Assembly: GCF_018449655.1 (NCBI RefSeq)
Contig: NZ_JAAVUX010000003.1
Span: 62,001-126,000, forward strand
DNA: 64,000 nt
Source of the DNA: Pseudomonas sp. dw_358
GTDB taxonomy: Bacteria > Pseudomonadota > Gammaproteobacteria > Pseudomonadales > Pseudomonadaceae
Reading direction: 5' to 3'
Part shown: positions 16,563-26,146 of the stretch, one piece after another
Numbering within the stretch: the stretch's first letter is position 1
Layout: each line of letters opens with the position of its first letter
Made by a program: the position numbers and the translations under genes
Notes under the pieces: model-generated
What the model was told of the DNA's origin: nothing
Databases searched by the model: none
What the model saw: the letters and a program-made list of their open reading frames with translations, nothing else

Positions 16563-17234
16563 TCAATGCAGACAGCATTGCTTGAATTTCTTGCCGCTGC
16601 CGCAGGGACATGGGTCGTTGCGGCCGGTCTTGGGCTCGACGCGGCGCGGCAGGAACTCGACCCGATGGCCCAGCCAGTACTGTTGCAATTGCACGGCGGC
16701 GGCGGGAATGAAGCCGACCACTTCCATGGCGTCGATTTGCAGCGGGTTGTCGCCTTCCAGCAGATCGTCCTCTTCGGTGTGCAGGATGATGGCAGAAAGG
16801 TACTGCTGCTGATCCTCCGGCAACACCGGCCAACCATTGCCCACGCTCATGCCACGCATGTAGCCGAAGCACCAGTCTTCGACGACCAACAGCATTTCGC
16901 CGTCGACTTCAACTTCGTTGAACAACGGCTCGAAGTCCTCGGGGTATTCGGTCAGCATCGTGGCAATGTTGTTCATGTGCTGAATCAGCAAGGTGAAAAA
17001 CTGCTCGAATTCCTGTTCGTCATTCCACACCGGCAGGTATTCCGGCGCCCCCCACAGCATGGTATACCAATCGTCGAAACCGACCGCTGCGGGGCCGGAG
17101 ACCACCGCCGTGAAGAAGCCGTCCAGTTCGGACACATTGAGCACCGAGGCTTCGGTGCGGTATTTCTCGAGCACGTCCTCAAGCACGTTGAGCTGATCTT
17201 CGCTGAGGGGTTCGCTGCTGAGCGGAATCGACAT
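16563..17234 (-). CDS. YecA/UPF0149 family protein with C-terminal SEC-C zinc motif
   Basis: 223 residues. The first 180 form the acidic UPF0149 helical domain ([20 protein letters not shown] and the [11 protein letters not shown] region). The last 20 are the SEC-C motif [18 protein letters not shown], whose Cys residues bind one zinc, as in the tail of SecA. YecA is reported to touch SecA/ribosomes in E. coli; the same role here is inference. Transcribed leftward toward the tRNA gene. Confidence 0.93.
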   Translation of the reverse strand: MSIPLSSEPLSEDQLNVLEDVLEKYRTEASVLNVSELDGFFTAVVSGPAAVGFDDWYTMLWGAPEYLPVWNDEQEFEQFFTLLIQHMNNIATMLTEYPEDFEPLFNEVEVDGEMLLVVEDWCFGYMRGMSVGNGWPVLPEDQQQYLSAIILHTEEDDLLEGDNPLQIDAMEVVGFIPAAAVQLQQYWLGHRVEFLPRRVEPKTGRNDPCPCGSGKKFKQCCLH

Positions 17235-17324
17235 GAAAAAGGGTCCGGCGGCTGGCGGCCATCACCGGAGTGCAATGGCCAAGCCACTCATTAAAAGCCA
17301 TGCCGGGCCCGATCTCCAGTGCTA

Positions 17325-18512
17325 TCAGCCTTGCGGCAGTGGCAAGGCCACGCCACCGGGGTGCTGGCGCAGCAGGCTGTAGGGCAGCACCGTCCAGTCT
17401 GTGCCTTCGCAGGCGCGCATGACCCGGGCAAAACCCGGCCCCAGGTACAGGCCCTTGGGGGTAAAATACCAGGCCGGGAAGCGCCAGACCTGCGGGTCGC
17501 TGTAATCGCAGTCGTCGTCCGTGGTTTTCGTCATTTGCTGCGGATACAGGTGCTTGAATTGCTCCACCAGCCAAGGCGCCAGGGTCTTTTCGCGGTACTG
17601 GGTGAAGGTGTCGAAATCCACATCGGAGCGGTCCGAAGGGGTGGCGCCGTCGCGATCGTCGTAGTGCATGGCCTTGCCCTCGCCCACCCACAGCACGTCT
17701 TCGAGGGACAGCGGCTGGCCGCTGCGCACATCGATGTTGAGCGGGGCGTCGCCAAAATCCGGGTGCGCGCCGCCACAGTTGTAGCTGGTGAAGATATTCA
17801 CACTGAGAATATCCGGGGTGAACAGTTGCGGCGTTACCGTCTGCTCGAACTCGCCCTCGCCCATCCGGCTGGCCCCCAGCATACAGGCATGAAAGGCACT
17901 GACTTCACTCCACAGACGCCCATGCAGTTCGCGGTTGAGGGTCGTCAACTGCGCCCTGGGGTAACCGTCGAGCAACTGGAACAGGGTAATTTTTGAACCA
18001 GGCTCTTCTTGCCATTGCAGGCGGTAACCCTGGCGCTCCTCGGCCTTTCCATCGACCAGGTCCAGTGCACTCAGCCGCAGGTACTCGTAGGGCGATGAAC
18101 TGCGCAGATCATGCCAGAACGGCTCGGTATCGGCGGCCTCCGGCGTCAACTGAGCCGGCTTGAGGCTGATGGCCAAGGTCTTGCCCTTGGGATCGCGCCA
18201 CTGGCCCGTCCAGCCCTGGGCGCCGTCGGCATGCAGACTGAGCACCGGGCGCGGGGCCTCATCGAAATTTTCCAGGCCCTCGTTCAGCTCAAGCTGTTCG
18301 CCCTCCAAGGCGCCGACCAACGCCAGGTCGCGGTGGTATTTTTCGTAGAAGTAGCGGCCACTGACCTGGGCCGGATCGGTCATGTCCAGCTCCATCACCA
18401 CCTTGGCCGGACCCAGGGTCCCCTGATACACACTGGGTTGCTCCTGAGCCAGGCAAGTTGTGCTCAACCAGGCCGATACAGCAAGAACAGCAGTGCGAAT
18501 CGCAGGGCTCAT
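17325..18512 (-). CDS. Secreted protein of unknown function (DUF3298-like C-terminal region)
   Basis: 395 residues with a signal peptide (MSPAIRTAVLAVSAWLSTTC, cut after CLA). The N-terminal half is beta-rich and compares to substrate-binding or carbohydrate-like lipocalin modules (GTLGPAKVVMELDM, VSGRYFYEKYHRDLAL). The C-terminal half contains SVNIFTSYNCGGAHPDFG and the FTPKGLYLGPGFARV region, like the DUF3298/DUF4163 periplasmic domains. No enzymatic motif is evident. Confidence 0.85.
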   Translation of the reverse strand: MSPAIRTAVLAVSAWLSTTCLAQEQPSVYQGTLGPAKVVMELDMTDPAQVSGRYFYEKYHRDLALVGALEGEQLELNEGLENFDEAPRPVLSLHADGAQGWTGQWRDPKGKTLAISLKPAQLTPEAADTEPFWHDLRSSSPYEYLRLSALDLVDGKAEERQGYRLQWQEEPGSKITLFQLLDGYPRAQLTTLNRELHGRLWSEVSAFHACMLGASRMGEGEFEQTVTPQLFTPDILSVNIFTSYNCGGAHPDFGDAPLNIDVRSGQPLSLEDVLWVGEGKAMHYDDRDGATPSDRSDVDFDTFTQYREKTLAPWLVEQFKHLYPQQMTKTTDDDCDYSDPQVWRFPAWYFTPKGLYLGPGFARVMRACEGTDWTVLPYSLLRQHPGGVALPLPQG

Positions 18513-18648
18513 CCGGGGCTCCTTTTGGTTTCAGCCGTTGATGCAGAAAGTTTCATGAAATGATTTGAACAACATTAACTCTACCCTGAGACAGCGTGTT
18601 GCAGTTGCATGACGCTTCTCCCCTCTTCCGAAAGCCCGAGGCCCGCGC

Positions 18649-19545
18649 ATGCCCACACTCGCCCTACGCCGCCGCAGCTGGCTGATGCTGGTCATGGCCA
18701 CGCTGATTGCCGTCGGCCTGCCCTATGGCTGCTCGCGCTTGCACCTCAAGGAGCGCGAGCTGCTGTTCAACATCGAGCCGGGCACAGCCAGCTGGTTTGA
18801 CGGTTTGCCTGTCGGCGTGCAGGAGCTGAACATCCCCGTACAAAGCCTCTCGAACTTCAAGCAATCACTCCACGCCTGGTGGTGGCCTGCCAGCCGCGCC
18901 GATGCCCCGGCCGTGCTGTACCTGCACGGCACCCGATGGAACCTGACCGCGCAGTTACGGCGCATCGGCGAGCTGCATGACATGGGTTTCGCGGTGCTGG
19001 CCATCGATTATCGCGGCTTTGGCCAAAGCCCCGGCGATCTGCCTTCCGAGCGTACGGTCTATGAGGACGCCCAGGCTGGCTGGACGCAATTACTCAAATT
19101 CCAGCCCGACGCCCGCAAACGCTATATCTACGGTCATTCACTGGGCGGGGCGATTGCGGTGGACCTGGCCGAGCGCATCGCCAAGGATCCGGTGCAGAAC
19201 CGCGCCGCCGGCCTGGTGATCGAGTCCACCTTCACTGACCTGGGTTCGGTGGCAGCGGCGGTGATCCATACCTCGTTGCCGGTGCGCTGGATTCTTTCGG
19301 AGAAGTTCGACTCCATCGACAAGATCGCTGACATCGACATGCCGGTGCTGATCGTCCATGGCGCCGACGATCCCTACGTGCCTTCGCGCTTCAGCCGCGA
19401 ACTCTATGCCGCCGCCATCGAGCCTAAGCGCCTGCTGCTGGTGCCGGGCGCCAACCATAACAACAGCATGCAATTGGGCAACCGGGCCTATACCCAGGCG
19501 CTGCGGGAAGTATTCAATCTGGGGCCGGCCGTCGGGGTTCGCTGA
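18649..19545 (+). CDS. Alpha/beta hydrolase, membrane-anchored
   Basis: 298 residues. An N-terminal hydrophobic segment (SWLMLVMATLIAVGLPYGC) acts as an anchor or lipoprotein-like signal. The hydrolase core has the oxyanion-loop region LYLHGTRWNL, the nucleophile elbow GHSLGG (Ser), the Asp region VHGADDPYVP and a C-terminal catalytic His in GANHNN. It resembles the YfhR/Bem46 group of serine hydrolases. The substrate is not inferable. Confidence 0.93.
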   Translation: MPTLALRRRSWLMLVMATLIAVGLPYGCSRLHLKERELLFNIEPGTASWFDGLPVGVQELNIPVQSLSNFKQSLHAWWWPASRADAPAVLYLHGTRWNLTAQLRRIGELHDMGFAVLAIDYRGFGQSPGDLPSERTVYEDAQAGWTQLLKFQPDARKRYIYGHSLGGAIAVDLAERIAKDPVQNRAAGLVIESTFTDLGSVAAAVIHTSLPVRWILSEKFDSIDKIADIDMPVLIVHGADDPYVPSRFSRELYAAAIEPKRLLLVPGANHNNSMQLGNRAYTQALREVFNLGPAVGVR

Positions 19546-19618
19546 AACCCGGGCGGGCAACTATCCACAGGGGCGAAGGTCTGTCTTGTAGCCCTTCTGC
19601 TATCACCAGGCCAGCCCC

Positions 19619-20494
19619 ATGGACAAACATGTGACCGAACACGAAAAAACCCCCGGCCTGTCGCCCGATGAAGAACACGAAGCCGCGCAAAAACAGGCAC
19701 CCCGCGCGGCCCTGCTGCACGAGATCATCCGCGCCGAAGGCGATCAGGAGCTGGAGCGCAGCGTCGCGGCACTGTGGTGGTCGGCGTTGGCAGCCGGGTT
19801 GACCATGGGCCTGTCGCTGATGGCCATGGGCTTGTTCAATGCCCGTCTGCCCGACACCGAAGCGAGCAAGGTGATTGCCAGCCTGGGCTATTCAGCCGGT
19901 TTTCTTGCGGTGATTCTCGCGCGCCAGCAACTGTTCACCGAGAACACCCTCACCGCCGTGCTGCCAGTGATGACCAAGCCGACCCTGAATAATTTCGGGC
20001 GGTTGCTGCGTCTGTGGGGCGTGGTGCTGGCGGGCAATCTGGCCGGGACCCTGCTGGTCAGCTACGTGATGCTGCACCTGCCGATCTTCGACACCCAGAC
20101 TGACCGCGCCTTCCTGGAGATCGGCCGCAAAGTCATGGAAAACAACGTGCCGCAGATGTTCGCCAAGGGGATCATCTCGGGCTGGATGATCGCCACCCTC
20201 GTCTGGATGATCCCGTCCCAGGAAAGCGCGAAGATCTGGGTGATCATTCTGATCACTTACCTGATGGCGCTGGGTGATTTCACCCACATCGTCGTCGGCT
20301 CGGCCGAGGTGTCCTACCTGGTGTGGGCCGGCGAGGCGAGCTGGAGCGAGTTTCTGATGCACTTTGCCGGGCCGACCCTGGCCGGCAATATCATCGGCGG
20401 CAGTTTTATCTTTGCCCTGCTCAGCCACGCTCAGGTGCGCAGCGAAGCTGCAGGGGGCAAACAGCCGGAGAAGAAACGGGTCAATCGGCCGTAA
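19619..20494 (+). CDS. Formate/nitrite transporter family channel
   Basis: 291 residues: a hydrophilic N-terminus of about 50 residues, then six hydrophobic segments of the FNT pentameric channel fold (ALAAGLTMGLSLMAMG-like helix, RQQLFTENTLTAVLPVM, MIATLVWMIPSQESAKIWVI, GDFTHIVVGSAEVSYL). FTENT is the conserved pore-loop of FNT proteins, and the HIVVGS loop carries the central His. It may carry formate, nitrite or small carboxylates. The stop region overlaps the convergent hydrolase gene by 14 bases. Confidence 0.92.
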   Translation: MDKHVTEHEKTPGLSPDEEHEAAQKQAPRAALLHEIIRAEGDQELERSVAALWWSALAAGLTMGLSLMAMGLFNARLPDTEASKVIASLGYSAGFLAVILARQQLFTENTLTAVLPVMTKPTLNNFGRLLRLWGVVLAGNLAGTLLVSYVMLHLPIFDTQTDRAFLEIGRKVMENNVPQMFAKGIISGWMIATLVWMIPSQESAKIWVIILITYLMALGDFTHIVVGSAEVSYLVWAGEASWSEFLMHFAGPTLAGNIIGGSFIFALLSHAQVRSEAAGGKQPEKKRVNRP

Positions 20495-21545
20495 AAGTCG
20501 GCTCCCCCGCCTCACTGCCGATCCCCTGCCACCACCATTCACCGGCATTGGGCGCCAGAATATCCTCGCGCTGGCCCATCATCGGCGTGCTGATCGGCAC
20601 CCTGGCCGCCGCAGCCAAGGCCACGATGCGCTCGAAAGGCTCCTGCCAGCTGTGCATGGACAAGTCGAAAGTGCCGTTATGGATCGGCAGCATGCGGCGG
20701 CCCTGCACATCGAGGTGGGCCTGAAGGCTTTCTTCCGGCTGCATATGCACGCTGGGCCAGTTGACGTTGTAGGCGCCGGTCTCCATCAAGGTCAGGTCGA
20801 AGGGGCCGTAGCGGTCGCCGATCTGCTTGAAACCCGGAAAATAACCGGAGTCGCCGCTGAAGAACACGCGCCACTGCGGCTCGATCATCACCCAGGAGGC
20901 CCACAGCGTGCTGTTGCTGTCCGTCAGGCTGCGCCCGGAGAAATGCTGCGTCGGCGTGGCGGCGAAACGGGTCCCATCGATTTCAACCTCCTCCCACCAG
21001 TCCAGTTGCCGTACCTTGCTGGCCGCAATCCCCCAGGCAATCAGCCGATCGCCGACGCCCAAGGTGGTGAGAAAGTGTTCGGTACGCGGCGCCAGACGTA
21101 ACACCGCCTCCTGGTCGAGGTGATCGTAGTGGTCGTGGGAAAGGATCACCGCCTTGATCGGCGGCAGGTCATCCAGATTGATGGGAGGTGCGTGAAAGCG
21201 CTTGGGGCCGGCCCACTGCACCGGTGAAGCGCGTTCGCCGAACACCGGGTCGGTGATGAAGAACTGGCCCCGGGCCTTGAGCAGGATGGTCGAGTGCCCC
21301 AGCCGCCATAGGCTGTTGTCCGGCGCATCAAGCAAGGCCTGCCTGTTCAGCGGCAAGACCGGCAGCGGGGCAGCGGGACGGGTATTGGCCGGCTTGCGCA
21401 GCAACAGGTACTTGACTCCGATGCGCAGCTTTTTCAGAAAGCCGTCCCGGGGCAAGGTGACCAGATTGCGATACTGGCCGTTGACGCACACCGAAGGCAT
21501 CGGCGTGGCTGAAACGGACTGGGCGTCGACAGGTTGCGGGGCCAT
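20481..21545 (-). CDS. Metallo-beta-lactamase-fold hydrolase, NAPE-PLD-like
   Basis: 354 residues from the ATG at 21545, which has GGAG upstream; an in-frame ATG at 21581 has no clear ribosome-binding site. Motifs: HSTILLKARGQFFITDPVFG, the metal-binding ILSHDHYDHLD, WWEEVEIDG, ATPTQHFSGR, FFSGDSGYFPGF and MLPIHNGTFDLSMHSW. These identify the N-acyl-phosphatidylethanolamine phospholipase D-like branch. The bacterial substrate is uncertain. The gene is divergent from the MASE2 cyclase, 115 bases apart. Confidence 0.9.
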   Translation of the reverse strand: MAPQPVDAQSVSATPMPSVCVNGQYRNLVTLPRDGFLKKLRIGVKYLLLRKPANTRPAAPLPVLPLNRQALLDAPDNSLWRLGHSTILLKARGQFFITDPVFGERASPVQWAGPKRFHAPPINLDDLPPIKAVILSHDHYDHLDQEAVLRLAPRTEHFLTTLGVGDRLIAWGIAASKVRQLDWWEEVEIDGTRFAATPTQHFSGRSLTDSNSTLWASWVMIEPQWRVFFSGDSGYFPGFKQIGDRYGPFDLTLMETGAYNVNWPSVHMQPEESLQAHLDVQGRRMLPIHNGTFDLSMHSWQEPFERIVALAAAARVPISTPMMGQREDILAPNAGEWWWQGIGSEAGEPTFTAD

Positions 21546-21660
21546 AAGCACAAGTACTCCAATGATCGACGGGCAAGTCATCTGGGTGGCAAAAGGATTT
21601 GAGCACGACTCTTGCTAATGCCTGAGCAACCCAATAGACACCAGGGATTCGAATAGAGGT

Positions 21661-22728
21661 ATGGGGACGCAAAACAATAACGGCAAGGGCCTGTCCTTTG
21701 CCAAACGTATTTATTTACCCAGGACCATCGGCTCGTGTTTTGGCCTGATTGCCGTACTCGGTGCACTGTACCCGCTAGCGCCACCCACCTGGATGTGGGC
21801 GGCGGCGGTGATCAATGGCCTCGGCTGGCCGCATCTGGCCTACCAGCTGGCACGACGCTCGCGCTCGCCCTACCGCGCCGAACAGCGCAATCTGCTCTGG
21901 GACTCGCTGTCCGGGGGCTTCTGGGCGGCCGCGATGCACTTCAATCCGCTGCCCAGTATCACCGTGCTGGCCATGATGACCATGGACAACGTCGCCGCCG
22001 GCGGCCGCCCACTGTTCCTGCGCGGGGCGCTGGTGCAGCTATTGGGGGCAGCTATCGGTACGGCTCTGCTCGGCTTCGGATGGCAGCCTGTGGTCACCCA
22101 GACCCAAGTGTGGGCATGCTTGCCGATGTTGACCCTCTACCCCTTTGCCCTCGGCTGGGTTTCCTACACGCTGGCGTTGCAGCTCTCGGAACATAAACGC
22201 GAACTCAGCGCCCTGAGCCGCACCGACAGCCTCACCGGACTGCTCAACCACGGCGCCTGGAAGGACCTGCTGCAACTCAAGTTTCACAAATGCCGTCAGG
22301 AGCGCTGTGATGCAGTCATCGCCATCATCGACGTGGACCACTTCAAGCACATTAATGACAATTACGGTCACATCGTCGGCGACAGCGTACTGCGCCAACT
22401 CACCACCGAACTGCGGCGCACGCTGCGCGACTGCGACCTGGCAGGCCGTTACGGCGGCGACGAATTCTGTGTGATTCTGCCCCGCGTCTCGGTGGCCCAG
22501 GCCAACGACGCCATGGAGCGCGTGCGCCTGGCCCTGCACCGTTACCGGCACTCACTGGAGCCGCACCTGCGGGTGACCCTGAGCATCGGCCTGGCGGCCT
22601 TTCGCTCTGATTTCAGCGAGCCGGCCAACTGGTTGCACGAGGCAGACAAGGCCTTGTACGTGGCCAAGAACAACGGGCGCAACCGGGTCAGCATCAGTGG
22701 CTTGCAACAACCGCACACCGTTATGTAA
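21661..22728 (+). CDS. MASE2-GGDEF diguanylate cyclase (AdrA-like)
   Basis: 355 residues. The N-terminal MASE2 membrane domain (FAKRIYLPRTIGSCFGLIAV, WDSLSGGFWAAAMHFNPLPS) spans about 170 residues. The GGDEF domain follows, with an intact GRYGGDEF active site and an RDCD inhibitory I-site five residues before it, so product inhibition by c-di-GMP is expected. AGAGGT precedes the ATG. It sits just upstream of a CHASE4-GGDEF-EAL gene in the same direction, with 126 bases between. Confidence 0.95.
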   Translation: MGTQNNNGKGLSFAKRIYLPRTIGSCFGLIAVLGALYPLAPPTWMWAAAVINGLGWPHLAYQLARRSRSPYRAEQRNLLWDSLSGGFWAAAMHFNPLPSITVLAMMTMDNVAAGGRPLFLRGALVQLLGAAIGTALLGFGWQPVVTQTQVWACLPMLTLYPFALGWVSYTLALQLSEHKRELSALSRTDSLTGLLNHGAWKDLLQLKFHKCRQERCDAVIAIIDVDHFKHINDNYGHIVGDSVLRQLTTELRRTLRDCDLAGRYGGDEFCVILPRVSVAQANDAMERVRLALHRYRHSLEPHLRVTLSIGLAAFRSDFSEPANWLHEADKALYVAKNNGRNRVSISGLQQPHTVM

Positions 22729-22854
22729 CCGATATTTCGAAATGTACAAACGTGCATTTCGTCCGACACATTGCCCGAGACCTCGCCTTTGCCGGTGGTG
22801 GATCCATACTCCTGCGGATAACAAGGAATTTGTTCATCTAAAGGGACAGGCTCA

Positions 22855-25464
22855 ATGGACACGCCCGCCGGCTCTGCTGCGGTTGCCATGAACCACCGAT
22901 TGCACACGCGCAAGCTCATGCTGACCATCGCCGTGCTGTTCTGCCTCGGTGTGCTGGTGGTGGCCGGCGGGCTGTGGAATATCTCGCGGACCCTGGATCA
23001 GGAGGCGCGCCAGCAAAGCCTCTTCTATGCCGACCGCGCGTTGCGTGACCGTACCGCAGCGGCCGGTAATGACCTGATCGGTTACTCCCTCTGGACCTCG
23101 GGCTATAACCACCTGGACGGTCAGGTCGACAGCGACTGGGCCTACACCGCCAGCAACCTGGGACGCAGCCTGTTCACTGTCAGCGGTTATGACGGCGTCT
23201 TCGTGGCCGATCGCCAGGGCAGCAAATACGCCATGGTCCGGGGCCAGCTTAGTCAGGACAACATGGACAGCCTGTTGTCCATCCCCAGTGGCCAACTGCT
23301 CGATGAAGTTCAGAATCAAAGCGTCCAGAGTGCCGCCATCAGCCACTACGCCCTGTTTGAAGGCTGGCCGGCGATCATCAGTGCCGCCGCCATCCTGCCC
23401 AACGATGGCCATCCGGCGGTGGACTCGCGCAGCACCTCCATGCTGGTTTTCGCCGACCTGCTGACCCCGACCAAGCTGCGCAAACTGGGGCAAGACTATG
23501 ATTTGCGCGAGTTGGCGCTGGTCGGCGACACGCAGCTGAACCCCGAACAGCCCCATCTGGCCCTGGACCAGACAGGCTTCAGTCTGACCTGGCATCCACC
23601 CCGCCCCGGGCTGCGCCTGCTGCATGCGGTGCTGCCGGCCCTGGGCGTGGCATTGCTGGTACTTGGCAGCCTGCTGGCGTATTTTTTCCGCTTCGCCATT
23701 CGCGCATCGCGCACTATTGCGTCCAACTTCACTGACCTGGCCCACAGCAACCTGGCCCTGGAGGCCAGCGAGGACCGCTTTCGCGCAGTAGCGGAAGCCG
23801 CGTCGGACTGGATCTGGGAGACCGACTCCGAGTGCCGCGTCACTTACCTGTCGGGACGTTTCGCCGAAGTCACGGGGTTCACCGCCGAGCACTGGCTGGG
23901 CCAGCCCATCGACGATCTGCTGCAGTGCGAAACCACGCCGCTGACCCTGTGGATGCAAACCCTCAACGACAGCGCCAACGTCACTCAGCTGCGCTGCCAC
24001 TACCGCGACCAACTGAGCCAATTGCGCTATTCGCGCATCTCGGCGCGGCCCGTGTTGGTCGCCGGGCAGGTCTGCGGATTTCGCGGGACGGCCAGCGACA
24101 TCACCGATGAGGTGGCCGCCCACGCACAAATCCAGCACCTGTCGCAGCACGATGCCTTGACCGGCCTGAGCAACCGCAACAACTTGACCCGTTACCTGGA
24201 GGACGCCCTGGCCCTCAAGGAACAGTCGCCTCTCAGCGTGCTGCTGCTGGACTTGGACAGCTTCAAACCGATCAACGACTCCCTTGGCTATCCCGCCGGG
24301 GACGCGGTTTTGCTGGAAGTGGCCATTCGCCTGCGCGATAGCACCCGGGATCACGACCTGGTGGCTCGCATTGGCGGCGATGAATTCGTCATCGTGTTGG
24401 CCAACATGCACCACCGCCTGGAAATCGATCGGTTCTGCACCCGGCTGATCGACAACCTGCAACGCCCCATCTTCCATGACGGCCAGACGCTCCACGTCGG
24501 CGTCAGCATCGGCGTGGCGCAAAGCGGCGTGGAGAGTTACAACGCCAGCGAGCTGATCCGCTGTGCCGACATTGCACTCTATCAAGCCAAGACGGATGGC
24601 AAGAACACGTGGCGTTACTTTGCCGCACAGATGAATGAGCGCATACAACACCGTCGCCAGCTGGAAACCGAGCTGCGCCAGGCGATTCAGCACAATCAAT
24701 TCGTTCTGCATTTCCAGCCGCGCTACCGCCTTGACGGTCAGGAAATCGTCTCCGTGGAAGCCCTGGTGCGCTGGCAGCATCCGACCGAGGGGCTGATCGG
24801 ACCGGATAACTTCATCCCGCTCGCCGAGCAGACCGAACTGATCGTGCCGCTCGGTCGCTGGGTATTGCGCGAAGCTTGCCAAACCGCCCTGGACTGGCCA
24901 GTGCCGATGATGGTCTCGGTCAACCTGTCACCCGCGCAGTTCACTCGCAGCGACGTGGTCAAAGATGTGCGCGATGTGCTGGTGTCCACCGGTTTTCCGG
25001 CCTCACGGCTGGAGCTGGAAATTACCGAGAACGTGATGCTCAACGACGTGGATGGCGCCCTCGGCATCATGATCGCGCTCAAGGAATTGGGCGTGCGCTT
25101 GAACATGGACGATTTCGGCACGGGCTATTCGTCATTGGGTTACCTGCGCACCTATCCGTTCGACGGCCTGAAGATCGACAAGCGCTTCATCGCTTCCATG
25201 GGCAACGGCGTCAACGACCACGCGGTGGTGCAGGCAATCATCAACCTGGGCAAGGCCATGGGGCTGACCGTCACCGCGGAAGGCGTCGAGACCCAAGAGC
25301 AACTCGACACCCTGGGCCTGGACGATTGCCACGAGGTGCAGGGTTACTTCCTCAGTCGGCCCATCGACAAGCTGGCATTTTCCCGCTTGCTCAAGGCCCA
25401 GCCGGGGTTGCAGGCCGAACGACGCGACGCCCAGCAGAACTTGCCACTTGCGGGGAGTCGCTAG
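22855..25464 (+). CDS. CHASE4-PAS-GGDEF-EAL dual-domain c-di-GMP protein
   Basis: 869 residues. A transmembrane helix at about 22-43 leads to a periplasmic CHASE4 sensor (NDLIGYSLWTSGYNHLDG, SGYDGVFVADRQGS). A second helix near 255-280 is followed by a PAS domain (SDWIWETDSECRVTYLSGRF), GGDEF (ARIGGDEF with RDHD I-site) and EAL (VEALVRWQHP, LEITENVML, DDFGTGYSSLGYL, KIDKRFI, EGVETQEQ). Both catalytic cores look intact, so it may make and degrade c-di-GMP in response to an envelope signal. Confidence 0.95.
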   Translation: MDTPAGSAAVAMNHRLHTRKLMLTIAVLFCLGVLVVAGGLWNISRTLDQEARQQSLFYADRALRDRTAAAGNDLIGYSLWTSGYNHLDGQVDSDWAYTASNLGRSLFTVSGYDGVFVADRQGSKYAMVRGQLSQDNMDSLLSIPSGQLLDEVQNQSVQSAAISHYALFEGWPAIISAAAILPNDGHPAVDSRSTSMLVFADLLTPTKLRKLGQDYDLRELALVGDTQLNPEQPHLALDQTGFSLTWHPPRPGLRLLHAVLPALGVALLVLGSLLAYFFRFAIRASRTIASNFTDLAHSNLALEASEDRFRAVAEAASDWIWETDSECRVTYLSGRFAEVTGFTAEHWLGQPIDDLLQCETTPLTLWMQTLNDSANVTQLRCHYRDQLSQLRYSRISARPVLVAGQVCGFRGTASDITDEVAAHAQIQHLSQHDALTGLSNRNNLTRYLEDALALKEQSPLSVLLLDLDSFKPINDSLGYPAGDAVLLEVAIRLRDSTRDHDLVARIGGDEFVIVLANMHHRLEIDRFCTRLIDNLQRPIFHDGQTLHVGVSIGVAQSGVESYNASELIRCADIALYQAKTDGKNTWRYFAAQMNERIQHRRQLETELRQAIQHNQFVLHFQPRYRLDGQEIVSVEALVRWQHPTEGLIGPDNFIPLAEQTELIVPLGRWVLREACQTALDWPVPMMVSVNLSPAQFTRSDVVKDVRDVLVSTGFPASRLELEITENVMLNDVDGALGIMIALKELGVRLNMDDFGTGYSSLGYLRTYPFDGLKIDKRFIASMGNGVNDHAVVQAIINLGKAMGLTVTAEGVETQEQLDTLGLDDCHEVQGYFLSRPIDKLAFSRLLKAQPGLQAERRDAQQNLPLAGSR

Positions 25465-25562
25465 GAAACACCTTTTTACATCCACCCCCCCACCCCGTTA
25501 AACTCGGCCGGTCTGCGCGTATGTGCCAGGACTGGCCTGCCGCACGCGCAAAGGAACTGTCC

Positions 25563-26048
25563 GTGTCCACCCGCCTTTTGGATTATGACCGGCTCACTGC
25601 CGAGCAACAGCAGCAATTGACCGAGCTGCAGATACTGCCCGAGCAAAAGCTTTACTCGGGTGATATCCATGGTGCGCTGCATACCTTGCAGAGCGCGCCC
25701 TGCCCTGGGATCAAGGGTTTTGCTCTGCTCGACGACAGCCGTCCGGTGGCCTTTCTGCTGCTCAAAAGACCCCCTTTCCTGCCGCCCTGGGCCGACGAGA
25801 AAGCCGCGACGTTGCATGCCTTGCAGGTCGATTGCCGGTTGCAAGGTCGCGGCTACGGGCGCGCCTGCCTGCGCGGGCTGGCGGCAGTCAGCCGCCAGCA
25901 GTGGCCCAAGGTCAGGCAACTGATGCTGTCGGTGGACAGTGAAAACCAGGCGGCCATGCACCTCTACCACAGCGAGGGCTGGGTGGATTGCGGGACCGCC
26001 TACCGAGGGCGAACGGGCTATGAACGGCGGCTGTCGCTGAAAATATGA
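25563..26048 (+). CDS. GNAT family acetyltransferase
   Basis: 161 residues from the GTG at 25563, preceded by AAGGAA with good spacing. There is no ATG near that would keep the domain complete. The acetyl-CoA loop is CRLQGRGYGRACLRGL (the Q/R-x-x-G-x-G/A form), followed by MLSVDSENQAAMHLYHSEGW, the usual GNAT C-terminal strand-helix. The substrate is unknown. It stands alone between the c-di-GMP protein and eptA. Confidence 0.87.
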   Translation: MSTRLLDYDRLTAEQQQQLTELQILPEQKLYSGDIHGALHTLQSAPCPGIKGFALLDDSRPVAFLLLKRPPFLPPWADEKAATLHALQVDCRLQGRGYGRACLRGLAAVSRQQWPKVRQLMLSVDSENQAAMHLYHSEGWVDCGTAYRGRTGYERRLSLKI

Positions 26049-26146
26049 CGTAACATTGTTCACATTTTTTTGACGACGTGACCGCTAACTTTCTGCCGCT
26101 CTGCGGCGTATCGATTTCGTAATACTTCAACACAGGGACTTTATTC

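Noticed and set aside
22852..24882. Long antisense ORF (676 residues) opposite the CHASE4-GGDEF-EAL gene
   Set aside because: It is a by-product of high GC codon use; the plus-strand protein has full domain motifs.
25563..26048. Longer reading of the GNAT gene back to 24876
   Set aside because: It overlaps the c-di-GMP gene and the extra residues are Arg/Gly-rich shadow translation.
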